From NCBI RefSeq assembly GCF_023370075.1, contig NZ_CP097154.1:124001-188000 (forward strand): a stretch of 64,000 bases of DNA, written 5' to 3'. How positions within the stretch are numbered: position 1 is the first letter of the stretch; each line of letters starts with the position of its first letter. Source of the stretch: Deinococcus sp. QL22. GTDB lineage: Bacteria; Deinococcota; Deinococci; Deinococcales; Deinococcaceae. The notes under the pieces were generated by a model that made no database searches, was not told the DNA's origin, and saw nothing but the letters and a program-made list of their open reading frames with translations. Made by a program: the position numbers and the translations under genes. Of this stretch, positions 36,703 to 44,051 are shown one piece after another.

Positions 36703-37747
36703 GGACAGACTCCTTTGATGCGGATGAGGAGGATGCAGCAGCAGTGGACACAGCTGAGAGGTGGCTGACCGGAACCGCGCCCGGTGCATCCCAGTCCAGG
36801 AGTGAGGGGTGATTCCACAGGTCGTGCAGGGCATCCTCGAAGGTGTAATGCGGAGACCAGCCCAGCGCACCCAACCGCGCAATATCGGCCCGCTGACACT
36901 GCACTGTATCGGAGCGCGGGGAACTGGGGGCCGTTTCGGTAATGCGGCCCACAAATCCGGCCAAGTCCGCCAATCCAGTGACCACGTCGCAGGAGGGACG
37001 GGCCTGCCCAGAACCTACGTTCAGCACCGCAGGCAAAGGAAAAGCTGGGGGCAGGGACTCCTCTGACCGCTGGCCCATGCGGGCGGCGAACACAGCAGCG
37101 CGGGCCACGTCGCGTACGTCCACATAATCGCGTCGGCTCGCCAGGTCGCCAAAACTGACGGTGTCGCTGCGCTGCCGGACAGCTTCGCGCAGCACACTGG
37201 CCGCATGTCCGGGGAGGGTGGCCCCGCTCTGGCCCGCGCCCACCGGATTAAACACCCGCAGCACCACACCCCGCGCCGTGTCCCAGTGCAGGGCTTCCAG
37301 AATCAGTTGCGTGGCGGCCAGTTTTCCCACTCCATAAGGGCCAACGGGGTGGCACGGCATGTCTTCGCTGACCGGACGATCGGGCGCGGTAACGCCGTAC
37401 TCTGCCGCCGAACCCACATGCACCAGCCAGGGCCGCAGTTGCAGGCGGTTCAGGCTGGAAAGCAGCCCGGACACAATCAACATATTGCCGTCGAACAATT
37501 CTTGGGGGGAACCGGACACCCGGCCAGCAGCATTGATAACGATGTCTGGGCGGGCTGCCGCGATCAGGGAGTCCCACGCCGAGGGAGTGGCCTGCACCAG
37601 ATCCAGTTGGGCGCGGGGCGGCCCCACGATGGTGAGCAGGTCAGGCTGTTGCCGCAGTCTCCGCCCGATGTGCAGGCCGAGAAAACCGCCGCCGCCGAGC
37701 AGTAACACACGGGTCAGGCGCGAGTTTAGGGAGGGAAGGGATGGCAT
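36683..37747 (-). CDS. NAD-dependent sugar epimerase/dehydratase
   Basis: A 354-aa extended short-chain dehydrogenase. N-terminal nucleotide site LLLGGGGFLGLHIG, then INAAGRV, HVGSAAEYG, and the catalytic YGVGK. Downstream FNPVGAG and RDYVDVRDVARA place it with nucleotide-sugar 4-epimerases/dehydratases. The C-terminal ~30 residues are Ser/Ala-rich and probably disordered. It would convert a nucleotide sugar, perhaps UDP-GlcNAc to UDP-GalNAc, which would suit a galactosamine polymer, but the substrate is inference. It lies nine bases after the nucleotidyltransferase gene. Confidence 0.85.
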   Translation of the reverse strand: MPSLPSLNSRLTRVLLLGGGGFLGLHIGRRLRQQPDLLTIVGPPRAQLDLVQATPSAWDSLIAAARPDIVINAAGRVSGSPQELFDGNMLIVSGLLSSLNRLQLRPWLVHVGSAAEYGVTAPDRPVSEDMPCHPVGPYGVGKLAATQLILEALHWDTARGVVLRVFNPVGAGQSGATLPGHAASVLREAVRQRSDTVSFGDLASRRDYVDVRDVARAAVFAARMGQRSEESLPPAFPLPAVLNVGSGQARPSCDVVTGLADLAGFVGRITETAPSSPRSDTVQCQRADIARLGALGWSPHYTFEDALHDLWNHPSLLDWDAPGAVPVSHLSAVSTAAASSSSASKESVHEQSRV

Positions 37748-37756
37748 ACATCCGGC

Positions 37757-38545
37757 CTAGTTGCTGGGCTGCAAGGCCCGCAGGTCGGCAGCTTCGGGCC
37801 GTTCGCCCAGACCAAAGCCCGGCAAGTCCGACGCGAACCCCGGCATCAGCTGAGGCAGGCGCGAACTGAACTCGGCGTTGGCGCGGTCATAGTCTTCGGG
37901 GCGGCCAATATCGAGCCAGTAGCCGTTGAACGCAAAGCTGGCAGGATGCTGGTCGCGGGCCAGCAAGTCGAGTACCAGATCATCGAAGCCGAAGGGCTGG
38001 CCGGGCGTGTAGGTGGTGAGCGTGCTGCGCGAAAACCCGTAGATGCCCATGCTGACCATGAAATCGAAGACGGGCTTTTCACGGAACTTGATGATCTCGC
38101 CCTCCTGAATGTCCAGCACGCCAAATTCACTGCGAACTTCGCGGGCATAGGTCGCCACTGTCACGGGCGCGGCAGAGGCGCTGTGTTGGCGCAGCAGCTT
38201 GCCGTAATCGAGGTCGGTCAGGACGTCGCCGTTCATGACCAGAAAGTGTTCGGGCAGGGTATGGAGTGCGCCCAACAGCGGCCCAATGGTACCCAGGGGC
38301 GACGTTTCTTGCAGGTAGTTCACGTTCAGGCCCCAGCGCCCGCCGTCGCCGACAAAGGCCCGGATCAGCGGCCCCATGTGCCCAATCGCCAGCGTAACCC
38401 GCCGGAATCCGAAGTGAGACAGCTGGTGCAGCACGATTTCCAGGATGGAAAAGCGGTCACCGATGGGCACGAGCGGCTTGGGCACGCAGGTGGTGTAGGG
38501 AAGAAGCCGGGTACCTTTGCCGCCTGCAAGAATGACTGCGTGCAT
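37757..38545 (-). CDS. sugar nucleotidyltransferase
   Basis: A 262-aa NTP-transferase (RmlA/GalU/mannose-1-phosphate guanylyltransferase-like). Nucleotide-binding MHAVILAGGKGTRLLPYT with VPKPLVPIGD, metal-binding LVMNGDVLTDLDY, and FREKP with sugar-phosphate contacts. It activates a sugar-1-phosphate to a nucleotide sugar for the polymer; which sugar is not readable. AAAAAGGAG six bases upstream supports the start. The usual C-terminal left-handed beta-helix of larger homologues is absent. Confidence 0.88.
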   Translation of the reverse strand: MHAVILAGGKGTRLLPYTTCVPKPLVPIGDRFSILEIVLHQLSHFGFRRVTLAIGHMGPLIRAFVGDGGRWGLNVNYLQETSPLGTIGPLLGALHTLPEHFLVMNGDVLTDLDYGKLLRQHSASAAPVTVATYAREVRSEFGVLDIQEGEIIKFREKPVFDFMVSMGIYGFSRSTLTTYTPGQPFGFDDLVLDLLARDQHPASFAFNGYWLDIGRPEDYDRANAEFSSRLPQLMPGFASDLPGFGLGERPEAADLRALQPSN

Positions 38546-38642
38546 GGTGGTTCTCCTTTTTGAGGGATGAGAGGTGAGGGTTGTGGGGGAATCCCCCCCT
38601 TGCTTTGCAACGCCCGCCTTGGAGGGGAGGACAAAAAACTTG
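38546..38642. other. gap inside exopolysaccharide operon
   Basis: A 97-base spacer containing GGGGG/CCCCC pairing (around 38589-38600) in a G/C-run-rich sequence. It may attenuate or process the operon transcript. No gene. Confidence 0.35.
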
Positions 38643-39638
38643 CTACACCACGTACATTCCGGTTCTGTAGTGGGCCAGATTGCTGCCGTCCAAGAACCAG
38701 GTGCTGGTGCGTTCCAAGCCCGAACGCAGCGGGAATTCGGGCTGCCAGCCGGTGACGCGGCGCAGTTCTCCGCTGTTGCTCACGAGGCGCATGACCTCCG
38801 AGGCGTCGGGGCGCAGGCGCACGGCTTCCTGCTCTACTTCCACTTGGCGGCCCATCACGTCGGCAATGGCTCCGATCAGTTCGCCCACCGACACCTCGAC
38901 TCCGGTTCCGGTATTGAAGGTGCGGCCCACCACGTCCGCAGCCTGTGCGTTGCCCACCGCGAGGAAGGAATTGGCTGTATCGGACACGTAATTAAAGTCG
39001 CGGGTGGGAGTCAGAGAACCGACTTTGACCACTGGAGCGCGGGCGGCGATTTGGCTGATGATGGTGGGGATGACGGCGCGGGCCGACTGGCGGGGGCCAT
39101 AGGTATTGAAGGGCCGCAGCGTGACCACGGGCAGGCCGAAGCTGAGGAAGTAGCTTTCGGCCAACTTGTCGGCCCCCACCTTGGAAGCCGCGTAGGGCGA
39201 CTGCGCCTGCAACGGGTGAGACTCGTGAATCGGCACCTCACGGGCCGTGCCGTACACCTCACTCGTGCTGGTGTGGATGATGCGCGGCGTGTGCAAATCG
39301 CGGGCGGCTTCCAGCACGTTTAGCGTACCCACCACGTTAGTCTGCACGTAAGAATGTGGAGCCTGATACGAGTACGGAATAGCGATCAGGGCGGCCAGAT
39401 GGTAAACCACTTCGGCGCCCCGCATACACTCGCGCACCGACACCGGATCGCGCACATCGCCCATGACCACGTCCACCTGTTCCAGTACATCGGGCGGCAG
39501 CTGATCCAGCCAGCCCCACGAGTTGAACGAGTTGTACAGCACCATCGCCCGCACCCGCACGCCGCTTCTGACCAGGGCTTCGACCAGATGAGAGCCAATA
39601 AATCCTTCTGCACCGGTGACTGTCACGAGACTATTCAT
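38643..39638 (-). CDS. NAD-dependent 4,6-dehydratase (LegB-like)
   Basis: A 331-aa extended SDR. TVTGAEGFIGSHLVEAL at the N terminus, YNSFNSWGWLDQLPP (a hallmark of LegB-type nucleotide-sugar 4,6-dehydratases), HTSTSEVYG, catalytic YAASKVGADKL, RPFNTYGPRQS, and RDFNYVSDTA. It would make a 4-keto-6-deoxy nucleotide sugar or act as a 4-epimerase on UDP-HexNAc; homologues are often just called epimerases. AAGGAG five bases before ATG. Third sugar-activation gene in the operon. Confidence 0.85.
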   Translation of the reverse strand: MNSLVTVTGAEGFIGSHLVEALVRSGVRVRAMVLYNSFNSWGWLDQLPPDVLEQVDVVMGDVRDPVSVRECMRGAEVVYHLAALIAIPYSYQAPHSYVQTNVVGTLNVLEAARDLHTPRIIHTSTSEVYGTAREVPIHESHPLQAQSPYAASKVGADKLAESYFLSFGLPVVTLRPFNTYGPRQSARAVIPTIISQIAARAPVVKVGSLTPTRDFNYVSDTANSFLAVGNAQAADVVGRTFNTGTGVEVSVGELIGAIADVMGRQVEVEQEAVRLRPDASEVMRLVSNSGELRRVTGWQPEFPLRSGLERTSTWFLDGSNLAHYRTGMYVV

Positions 39639-39669
39639 TGGAACTCCTTGAAGAACTGGGAGAGTGAAG

Positions 39670-41220
39670 TCAGCCGAGGTTGCGAATATCCATCAGCGCC
39701 AGCCACATCAGGGCCAGCAAGAGCGCCAGCACGCCGCCTGCGCTGAGGGTGTAGCTGCTCACAACATCTACGTGCGCCAGCAGCAAGGCCAGTTGTGCGG
39801 CTAGTGCCAACGCCCACGCGCCCAACACGCGGTTCAGCGCCCCAAAATTGATCAGCAGGCCGCTGAACAGCAACGCTGCAGCCACTTGCAGATGCCCCAG
39901 GATCAGCAACCACGACGGGCGCTGAAAACCGAATTCAGGGGCCAAGAGGCGGGCCAACACGTAGGCGAGAAACAACAGGGCGGTGTACTGCACGCCTACC
40001 TTCAGAACTTGCCACGCGCTGCTTCTGACGATGCTGCTGACTGTTCCAGTCGTGCCCGCCTTCTGTCTCAGGGCGGCGTGGATTCGGCGTACGCTCAGTT
40101 CCAGCACACCCATGCTCAGCACCAACGGCGCGAGGCTCCACGACAGGCCCAGCATTCCGGCAGACCCGTACTGGTCAGATGGGGACAAGGGATGCAGCAG
40201 TGCCAGTGACAGAAAACCGGCGCACAGCCAGCCATAACCCGCGTGAGGCAACGCCCGCCGCCATGCCGCCCGGCCCAATCTGCGGGGCGATGGAACCGCC
40301 ACAGGGACGCCCCGCACCCGTGCCGCCGCTGCCTGCATCGCCCCGATCAGGGCAGGTTGGCTGCTATACAGGGCCGCCACCACGGGCAACCCCACCGCCA
40401 ACGCCAGCACCACAGCGGCTTGTTGCGGGGCATTACTCTGCGCCAAGCCGCCAGAGAAGGCCGCTTGCAAGCCCAGCCATGTCAGGGCGGGGAGCAGGCT
40501 GATGACCAACAGAACTTCACTGCTGAGCACCAACAGAGCCGTAGCCGCCGCCAGATAGCAGGCGATACTGAGCCCCACGACGCCCACTTGCACGGGGTCT
40601 TGCCCCAGCGCCGCTGCTGCTGCCGCCGCCAGCACACCCGTCAGCGCCACTGCCCCAGCACCCGCCCAGCGCAGCATTCTGGCCGTTTCCGCCGGACTGG
40701 TCGCCAGGCCCAGATACCCCAGATAGGCCACGCTTTGCATCCAGCCCCAGCCAAAGAAGCTGGAGATGAGGAGGCCGAGGCCCGCGCCCTGAATGCTGCT
40801 GAGGCTGGTGCTTTGGCCTGCATCTCCACTGAGGCTCTGGCTTCCATTCCAACCCAGTGCCAAGACCGCAGGCGACCACACCGCCGGAAGCAGATAGATG
40901 ACGCCGCGCAGCAGGTCGCGCCCGATGTGGCCGGGGCGCAACGTTGGTGAGGCGGAGCGGGCCAACGTGGGCGGGCGGTAGGGCACCAACTGAAACAGGC
41001 GTTCGGCGCAGGCAAACACGCTGAGATCGCCGTAGCGTTCCTGAATCAGTGTGTCGGTGTAACCCTCGGCTTCCAGAATGGCGGCCAATTCCTGCGGCTG
41101 GAGGGCGTGCAGGCAGTCTCGGTTCAGGTGGCGGGACAACACGGCCAAGGGGTCAGCGGAGCGGCGATCTGGGCCACGCCGAGCCGCAGTCGGAAGCGTT
41201 CGTAGCGGGGCCGAAGTCAT
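39670..41220 (-). CDS. multi-pass membrane protein in PelG position
   Basis: A 516-aa protein with a ~100-residue cytoplasmic N-terminal part (ILEAEGYTDTLIQERYGDLSVF and AERLFQLVPYRP) followed by about twelve hydrophobic stretches, for example IQGAGLGLLISSFFGWGW, LLVLSSEVLLVISLLPAL and VLALLLALMWLALMDI. Start is ATG at 41220, overlapping the stop of the glycosyltransferase by ATGA. In Pel loci the gene beside pelF is pelG, a multi-pass Wzx-like exporter; size and topology fit. I cannot confirm homology to PelG by eye. It is the only obvious candidate for polymer translocation here. Confidence 0.6.
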   Translation of the reverse strand: MTSAPLRTLPTAARRGPDRRSADPLAVLSRHLNRDCLHALQPQELAAILEAEGYTDTLIQERYGDLSVFACAERLFQLVPYRPPTLARSASPTLRPGHIGRDLLRGVIYLLPAVWSPAVLALGWNGSQSLSGDAGQSTSLSSIQGAGLGLLISSFFGWGWMQSVAYLGYLGLATSPAETARMLRWAGAGAVALTGVLAAAAAAALGQDPVQVGVVGLSIACYLAAATALLVLSSEVLLVISLLPALTWLGLQAAFSGGLAQSNAPQQAAVVLALAVGLPVVAALYSSQPALIGAMQAAAARVRGVPVAVPSPRRLGRAAWRRALPHAGYGWLCAGFLSLALLHPLSPSDQYGSAGMLGLSWSLAPLVLSMGVLELSVRRIHAALRQKAGTTGTVSSIVRSSAWQVLKVGVQYTALLFLAYVLARLLAPEFGFQRPSWLLILGHLQVAAALLFSGLLINFGALNRVLGAWALALAAQLALLLAHVDVVSSYTLSAGGVLALLLALMWLALMDIRNLG

Positions 41221-42674
41221 CCTATCCACCGACCCGCGCTGCCCTGCAGCACCACATGCGGGTAAATATGGCGGTACACGTGCAGGAAACTGTCCAGCGT
41301 GAACTGAGACAGCACCCGCGTTCTGGCCGCCTGGCCGAGGGTCTTGCGGAGGCCCGCGTTGCTCAGCAACGTCAGGCTGGCCTGCGCCACTGCTCCATGA
41401 TCCCGCGACGGCACGATCAGCCCAGTGCTGCCCAGCGCCTCGGTCACGCCGCCCACATCGGTGGCGACAGTCGCTTTGCCCGACGCCATCGCTTCGATCA
41501 GGGTGTAGGGAAAGCCCTCCGAGATGCTGGTCAGGGCCACCATATGCCCCGCGTGATAGGCGTCTACTACGTCGTCGATCCGGCCTTCAAAGGTCGCCGC
41601 TTCCTTCAGACCGAATTGATCGATCATGGCCTGACAATGCTGCGCGTAGCCCTCGTTGCCCTTCGGTACGGCCCCGAACATCCGTAATTTGGCGTCGGGC
41701 ATGGCCTCACGCACCACGCCGAATGCCCGAATCAGCGTGCCCAAATCCTTCAGCGGATCAATGCGGCCCACCCAGCTGATGGTAGGCGCGTTAGGCTCCT
41801 CGGTATGAATGGGGAAGAAGGCGGGATTGATGCCGTTGTACACGGGACGAATCCGGTCTGGGTCGGCTCCATTCCTTACTTCCCAGCGTTCGTTGTAGTG
41901 CGATCCGGGTGTAATCAGGTCGGCCATCTGGTAGGCCGCTGAGGTCAACAGGCGGTAAAAACGCATCAGGAACGATTTGAAGGCGGGCGTGTGCTTACTG
42001 TGGCGCAGATCCAGAAAGCGTTCGCGCAGATAGATGCCGTGTTCGGTCAGCACGAACGGCGTGCCGTAAGCCCATTTGCAGGTAAAGGCCAGCAGCGGGC
42101 TGAGGCCGTTGGACGCCGCGTGACACACGTCTACTTCGGGCGGCGGGCAAGAGAGGGGCCGCAAAAAATGCTCCATCCACACGCTGGCCTGCAGGGCGTC
42201 GTCGAGGGTGGGCTGGAGGAGCAGGTCTTCCTGACGCTCCATCACAGCGGCGCTGCGCCCATACGTGCGCCACATCTGGTACAGCTGCACCGTGTTCCGG
42301 CGCGTCGTCAACGCCTGAGTCAGGTCTCCAAGTTGGGCGTACTCGAAGATTGTACGCAGGGCCGTCAAAAACAGCCCGGTGTCGTTGGTGCCGATGAATA
42401 AGCTGTACAGCAGTTGGGCATAAGCGCTGTCGAGCGCCTCCTGGTTGTGCCAGCCACGCCCGTTGCCGGGTTCCTGCTCCCAGAGCGGCACACTGACCAG
42501 CCGTTTCACGTTGGGCGGCAATTCCCAGCCGTCCTGGCTGATGCGCTGGCCGCTGATGGCGTAGACGTCGAAGGAATGCTCTGGCAAACCAGCAATCAAT
42601 TGATCGCACCACACGCTCACGCCGCCCTGCATATGCGGGTACGTGCCTTCACACAGCAGCGCGATGTTGATCAT
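41217..42674 (-). CDS. pelF: PelF-type GT4 glycosyltransferase
   Basis: A 485-aa GT-B glycosyltransferase. The start INIALLCEGTYPHMQGGVSVW and DVYAISGQ are typical of PelF. Later come FVLTEHGIYLRER, YNGINP, ISWVGRIDPLKDLGTLIRAF, and the EX7E-type SEGFPYTLIEAMA that binds the nucleotide sugar. PelF makes the Pel chain from UDP-GalNAc/UDP-GlcNAc in the cytosol. GGAGG five bases before the start. It is second in the operon and overlaps the membrane-protein gene by four bases. PelF assignment is strong from the N-terminal signature; sugar specificity is inference from the GH114 enzymes nearby. Confidence 0.88.
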   Translation of the reverse strand: MINIALLCEGTYPHMQGGVSVWCDQLIAGLPEHSFDVYAISGQRISQDGWELPPNVKRLVSVPLWEQEPGNGRGWHNQEALDSAYAQLLYSLFIGTNDTGLFLTALRTIFEYAQLGDLTQALTTRRNTVQLYQMWRTYGRSAAVMERQEDLLLQPTLDDALQASVWMEHFLRPLSCPPPEVDVCHAASNGLSPLLAFTCKWAYGTPFVLTEHGIYLRERFLDLRHSKHTPAFKSFLMRFYRLLTSAAYQMADLITPGSHYNERWEVRNGADPDRIRPVYNGINPAFFPIHTEEPNAPTISWVGRIDPLKDLGTLIRAFGVVREAMPDAKLRMFGAVPKGNEGYAQHCQAMIDQFGLKEAATFEGRIDDVVDAYHAGHMVALTSISEGFPYTLIEAMASGKATVATDVGGVTEALGSTGLIVPSRDHGAVAQASLTLLSNAGLRKTLGQAARTRVLSQFTLDSFLHVYRHIYPHVVLQGSAGRWIG

Positions 42675-42763
42675 TGAGGCCTCCAGGACGGGCGTGGTGC
42701 AGTGTGGGACAAAAGACCAGTGGGTGGAGGAAGACCAGGGCGGCTTTCCTGTGCTGCCCGCCG

Positions 42764-43060
42764 TTACGGATCGATTTCAAGGTGGGCATAGGCGCTTCTG
42801 GTCGGCCAGCTGAGATGTTCGCGGGCTTCGAGGTCATCCAGCCGCCGCGCCTGGGACTCGCAGAGCAGATGCAGCCGACGCAGTTCCTCGGCCAGTACCG
42901 CGACATTCGGTAACGTTGTTCCGGCGATTTGAACGCCAAACAGGGCAAAGTGTTTTTGCCCCACAGTGTGCGGGGAACCCAAAACGGTCTGGGAGCCTGA
43001 AACGGTTTGAGTAAAAACACTCTCGGGCTGGACTGCGTCCGTATACTTCCGGTCTGTCAT
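42764..43060 (-). CDS. 98-aa protein of unknown function heading the Pel-like operon
   Basis: Begins MTDRKYTDAVQPESVF at 43060 with AGGAGA six to seven bases before ATG; the longer open frame to 43144 has no support. The middle (KHFALFGVQIAGTTLPN) could be a short beta hairpin. The C-terminal half is a charged helix (AELRRLHLLCESQARRLDDLE) that could form a coiled coil. No signal peptide or membrane segment. I do not recognise the family. As the first gene before pelF it may be an accessory or regulatory subunit. Confidence 0.65.
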   Translation of the reverse strand: MTDRKYTDAVQPESVFTQTVSGSQTVLGSPHTVGQKHFALFGVQIAGTTLPNVAVLAEELRRLHLLCESQARRLDDLEAREHLSWPTRSAYAHLEIDP

Positions 43061-43678
43061 CGCCGCTCTCCTTATGTCTTGATCGCCGTAAATATTGACC
43101 GTGATCTTCAAGCCACAGGTCGCCGGGCAGGTGCCTTGCGACACATGCCGGAAACCAAATCAGCAGATGAGAATTAAGCGCCAGGCGTTTAAACTGTCTG
43201 CCTTCATACCTTAGTTATGAGAACGGTCGAGGTGTGTTAAATCTGAAGGGATAGCATCAATGCCTCATCAAAGTATGGCTGGATTTCCAGATTTCTCATG
43301 CCGAGCAAATTGGGTCGGCAGCTACAGATGAGCCGTCTGTGAAAGGTTTTCTTTCTGAATTTATCGCCGCAATTGCCTACAAATTTCCGGTTTTGTTGAT
43401 GCCCTTTTTTTGTAAGCAGCTTTCGCTTCTTTTGGGTCAGTACTTTTGAGCCGGAAAGGCCAGTGCCAGTTAATTGGGAAACTTGCCTGGGAATCCGGTG
43501 TTTACGGGGTAACGGCCACAAATTGAGCCTAAGAACGGCATAGTGCGTTAATAGGAACCAGTATTCAGCACAGTCGCGGTTCCTCTCCTGGTTTGCGCCC
43601 CTCTGTGATGGCGGCAAAAATGACACAAACAGCAAGTGGCCATGAAGATGAAGTCGATGAGGGGTTCTTAATCTCGAT

Positions 43679-43698
43679 CCCTGGTCATTTGACCAGGG
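43679..43698. promoter_or_regulatory. operator-like palindrome
   Basis: CCCTGGTC and GACCAGGG form a perfect 8-bp inverted repeat around a 4-base ATTT centre. No T-run follows, so a protein-binding site is at least as likely as a terminator. It lies in the divergent region controlling the exopolysaccharide genes. Confidence 0.4.
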
Positions 43699-43705
43699 CC
43701 GAATT

Positions 43706-43724
43706 TAACGTTTAATTGACGTTA
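43706..43724. promoter_or_regulatory. inverted repeat TAACGT-N7-ACGTTA
   Basis: Two 6-base arms separated by seven bases, spacing them 13 bases centre to centre. It lies eight bases after the neighbouring 8-bp palindrome. A candidate regulator-binding site only. Confidence 0.3.
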
Positions 43725-44051
43725 GAGACGTTCTGCCGCTGTTAACATGAGAAGCAGCCGAACTCCTCTCCCGCCTTTCCTCATGTTGTAAAGATTTGGC
43801 CCTGTTGAGTTTGTCCTGACCCTTTCTGTACCGAGCTGCCTTCTGGCTTGACGACCCATGTGTAGCGGCCTTGAGGCCACGCCCAGCCAGCCGACCAGGG
43901 CACGCCTATTGAAGCTGATCATGGTCTGATCATTGGGCAACCACTAGGGTCTGATGATCTGAGCTGAGTGTTCGGGTTTTGCTGGTTCTGAGGGCCCCCA
44001 CCTTCCTTCGTTCAACCTTCCTTTGTCCAGAATTCGCTTGAGGGAGCCGAA

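Larger units (their letters stand above)
43061..44051. other. 990-base divergent intergenic region
   Basis: It separates the Pel-like operon (minus) from the SARP-type regulator (plus). No supported gene: the minus-strand frame at 43237-43635 lacks a ribosome-binding site and has unusual, Cys/Lys-rich composition. The region holds two operator-like palindromes (43679-43698 and 43706-43724). It should contain both promoters. Confidence 0.45.

Noticed and set aside
43237..43635. Minus-strand 132-codon ORF upstream of the Pel-like operon
   Set aside because: No ribosome-binding site, Lys/Cys-rich composition unlike neighbours, no recognisable domain.
43722..43940. Minus-strand 72-codon ORF beside the palindromes
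   Set aside because: Looked briefly like a transposase or regulator fragment, but no motif could be confirmed.
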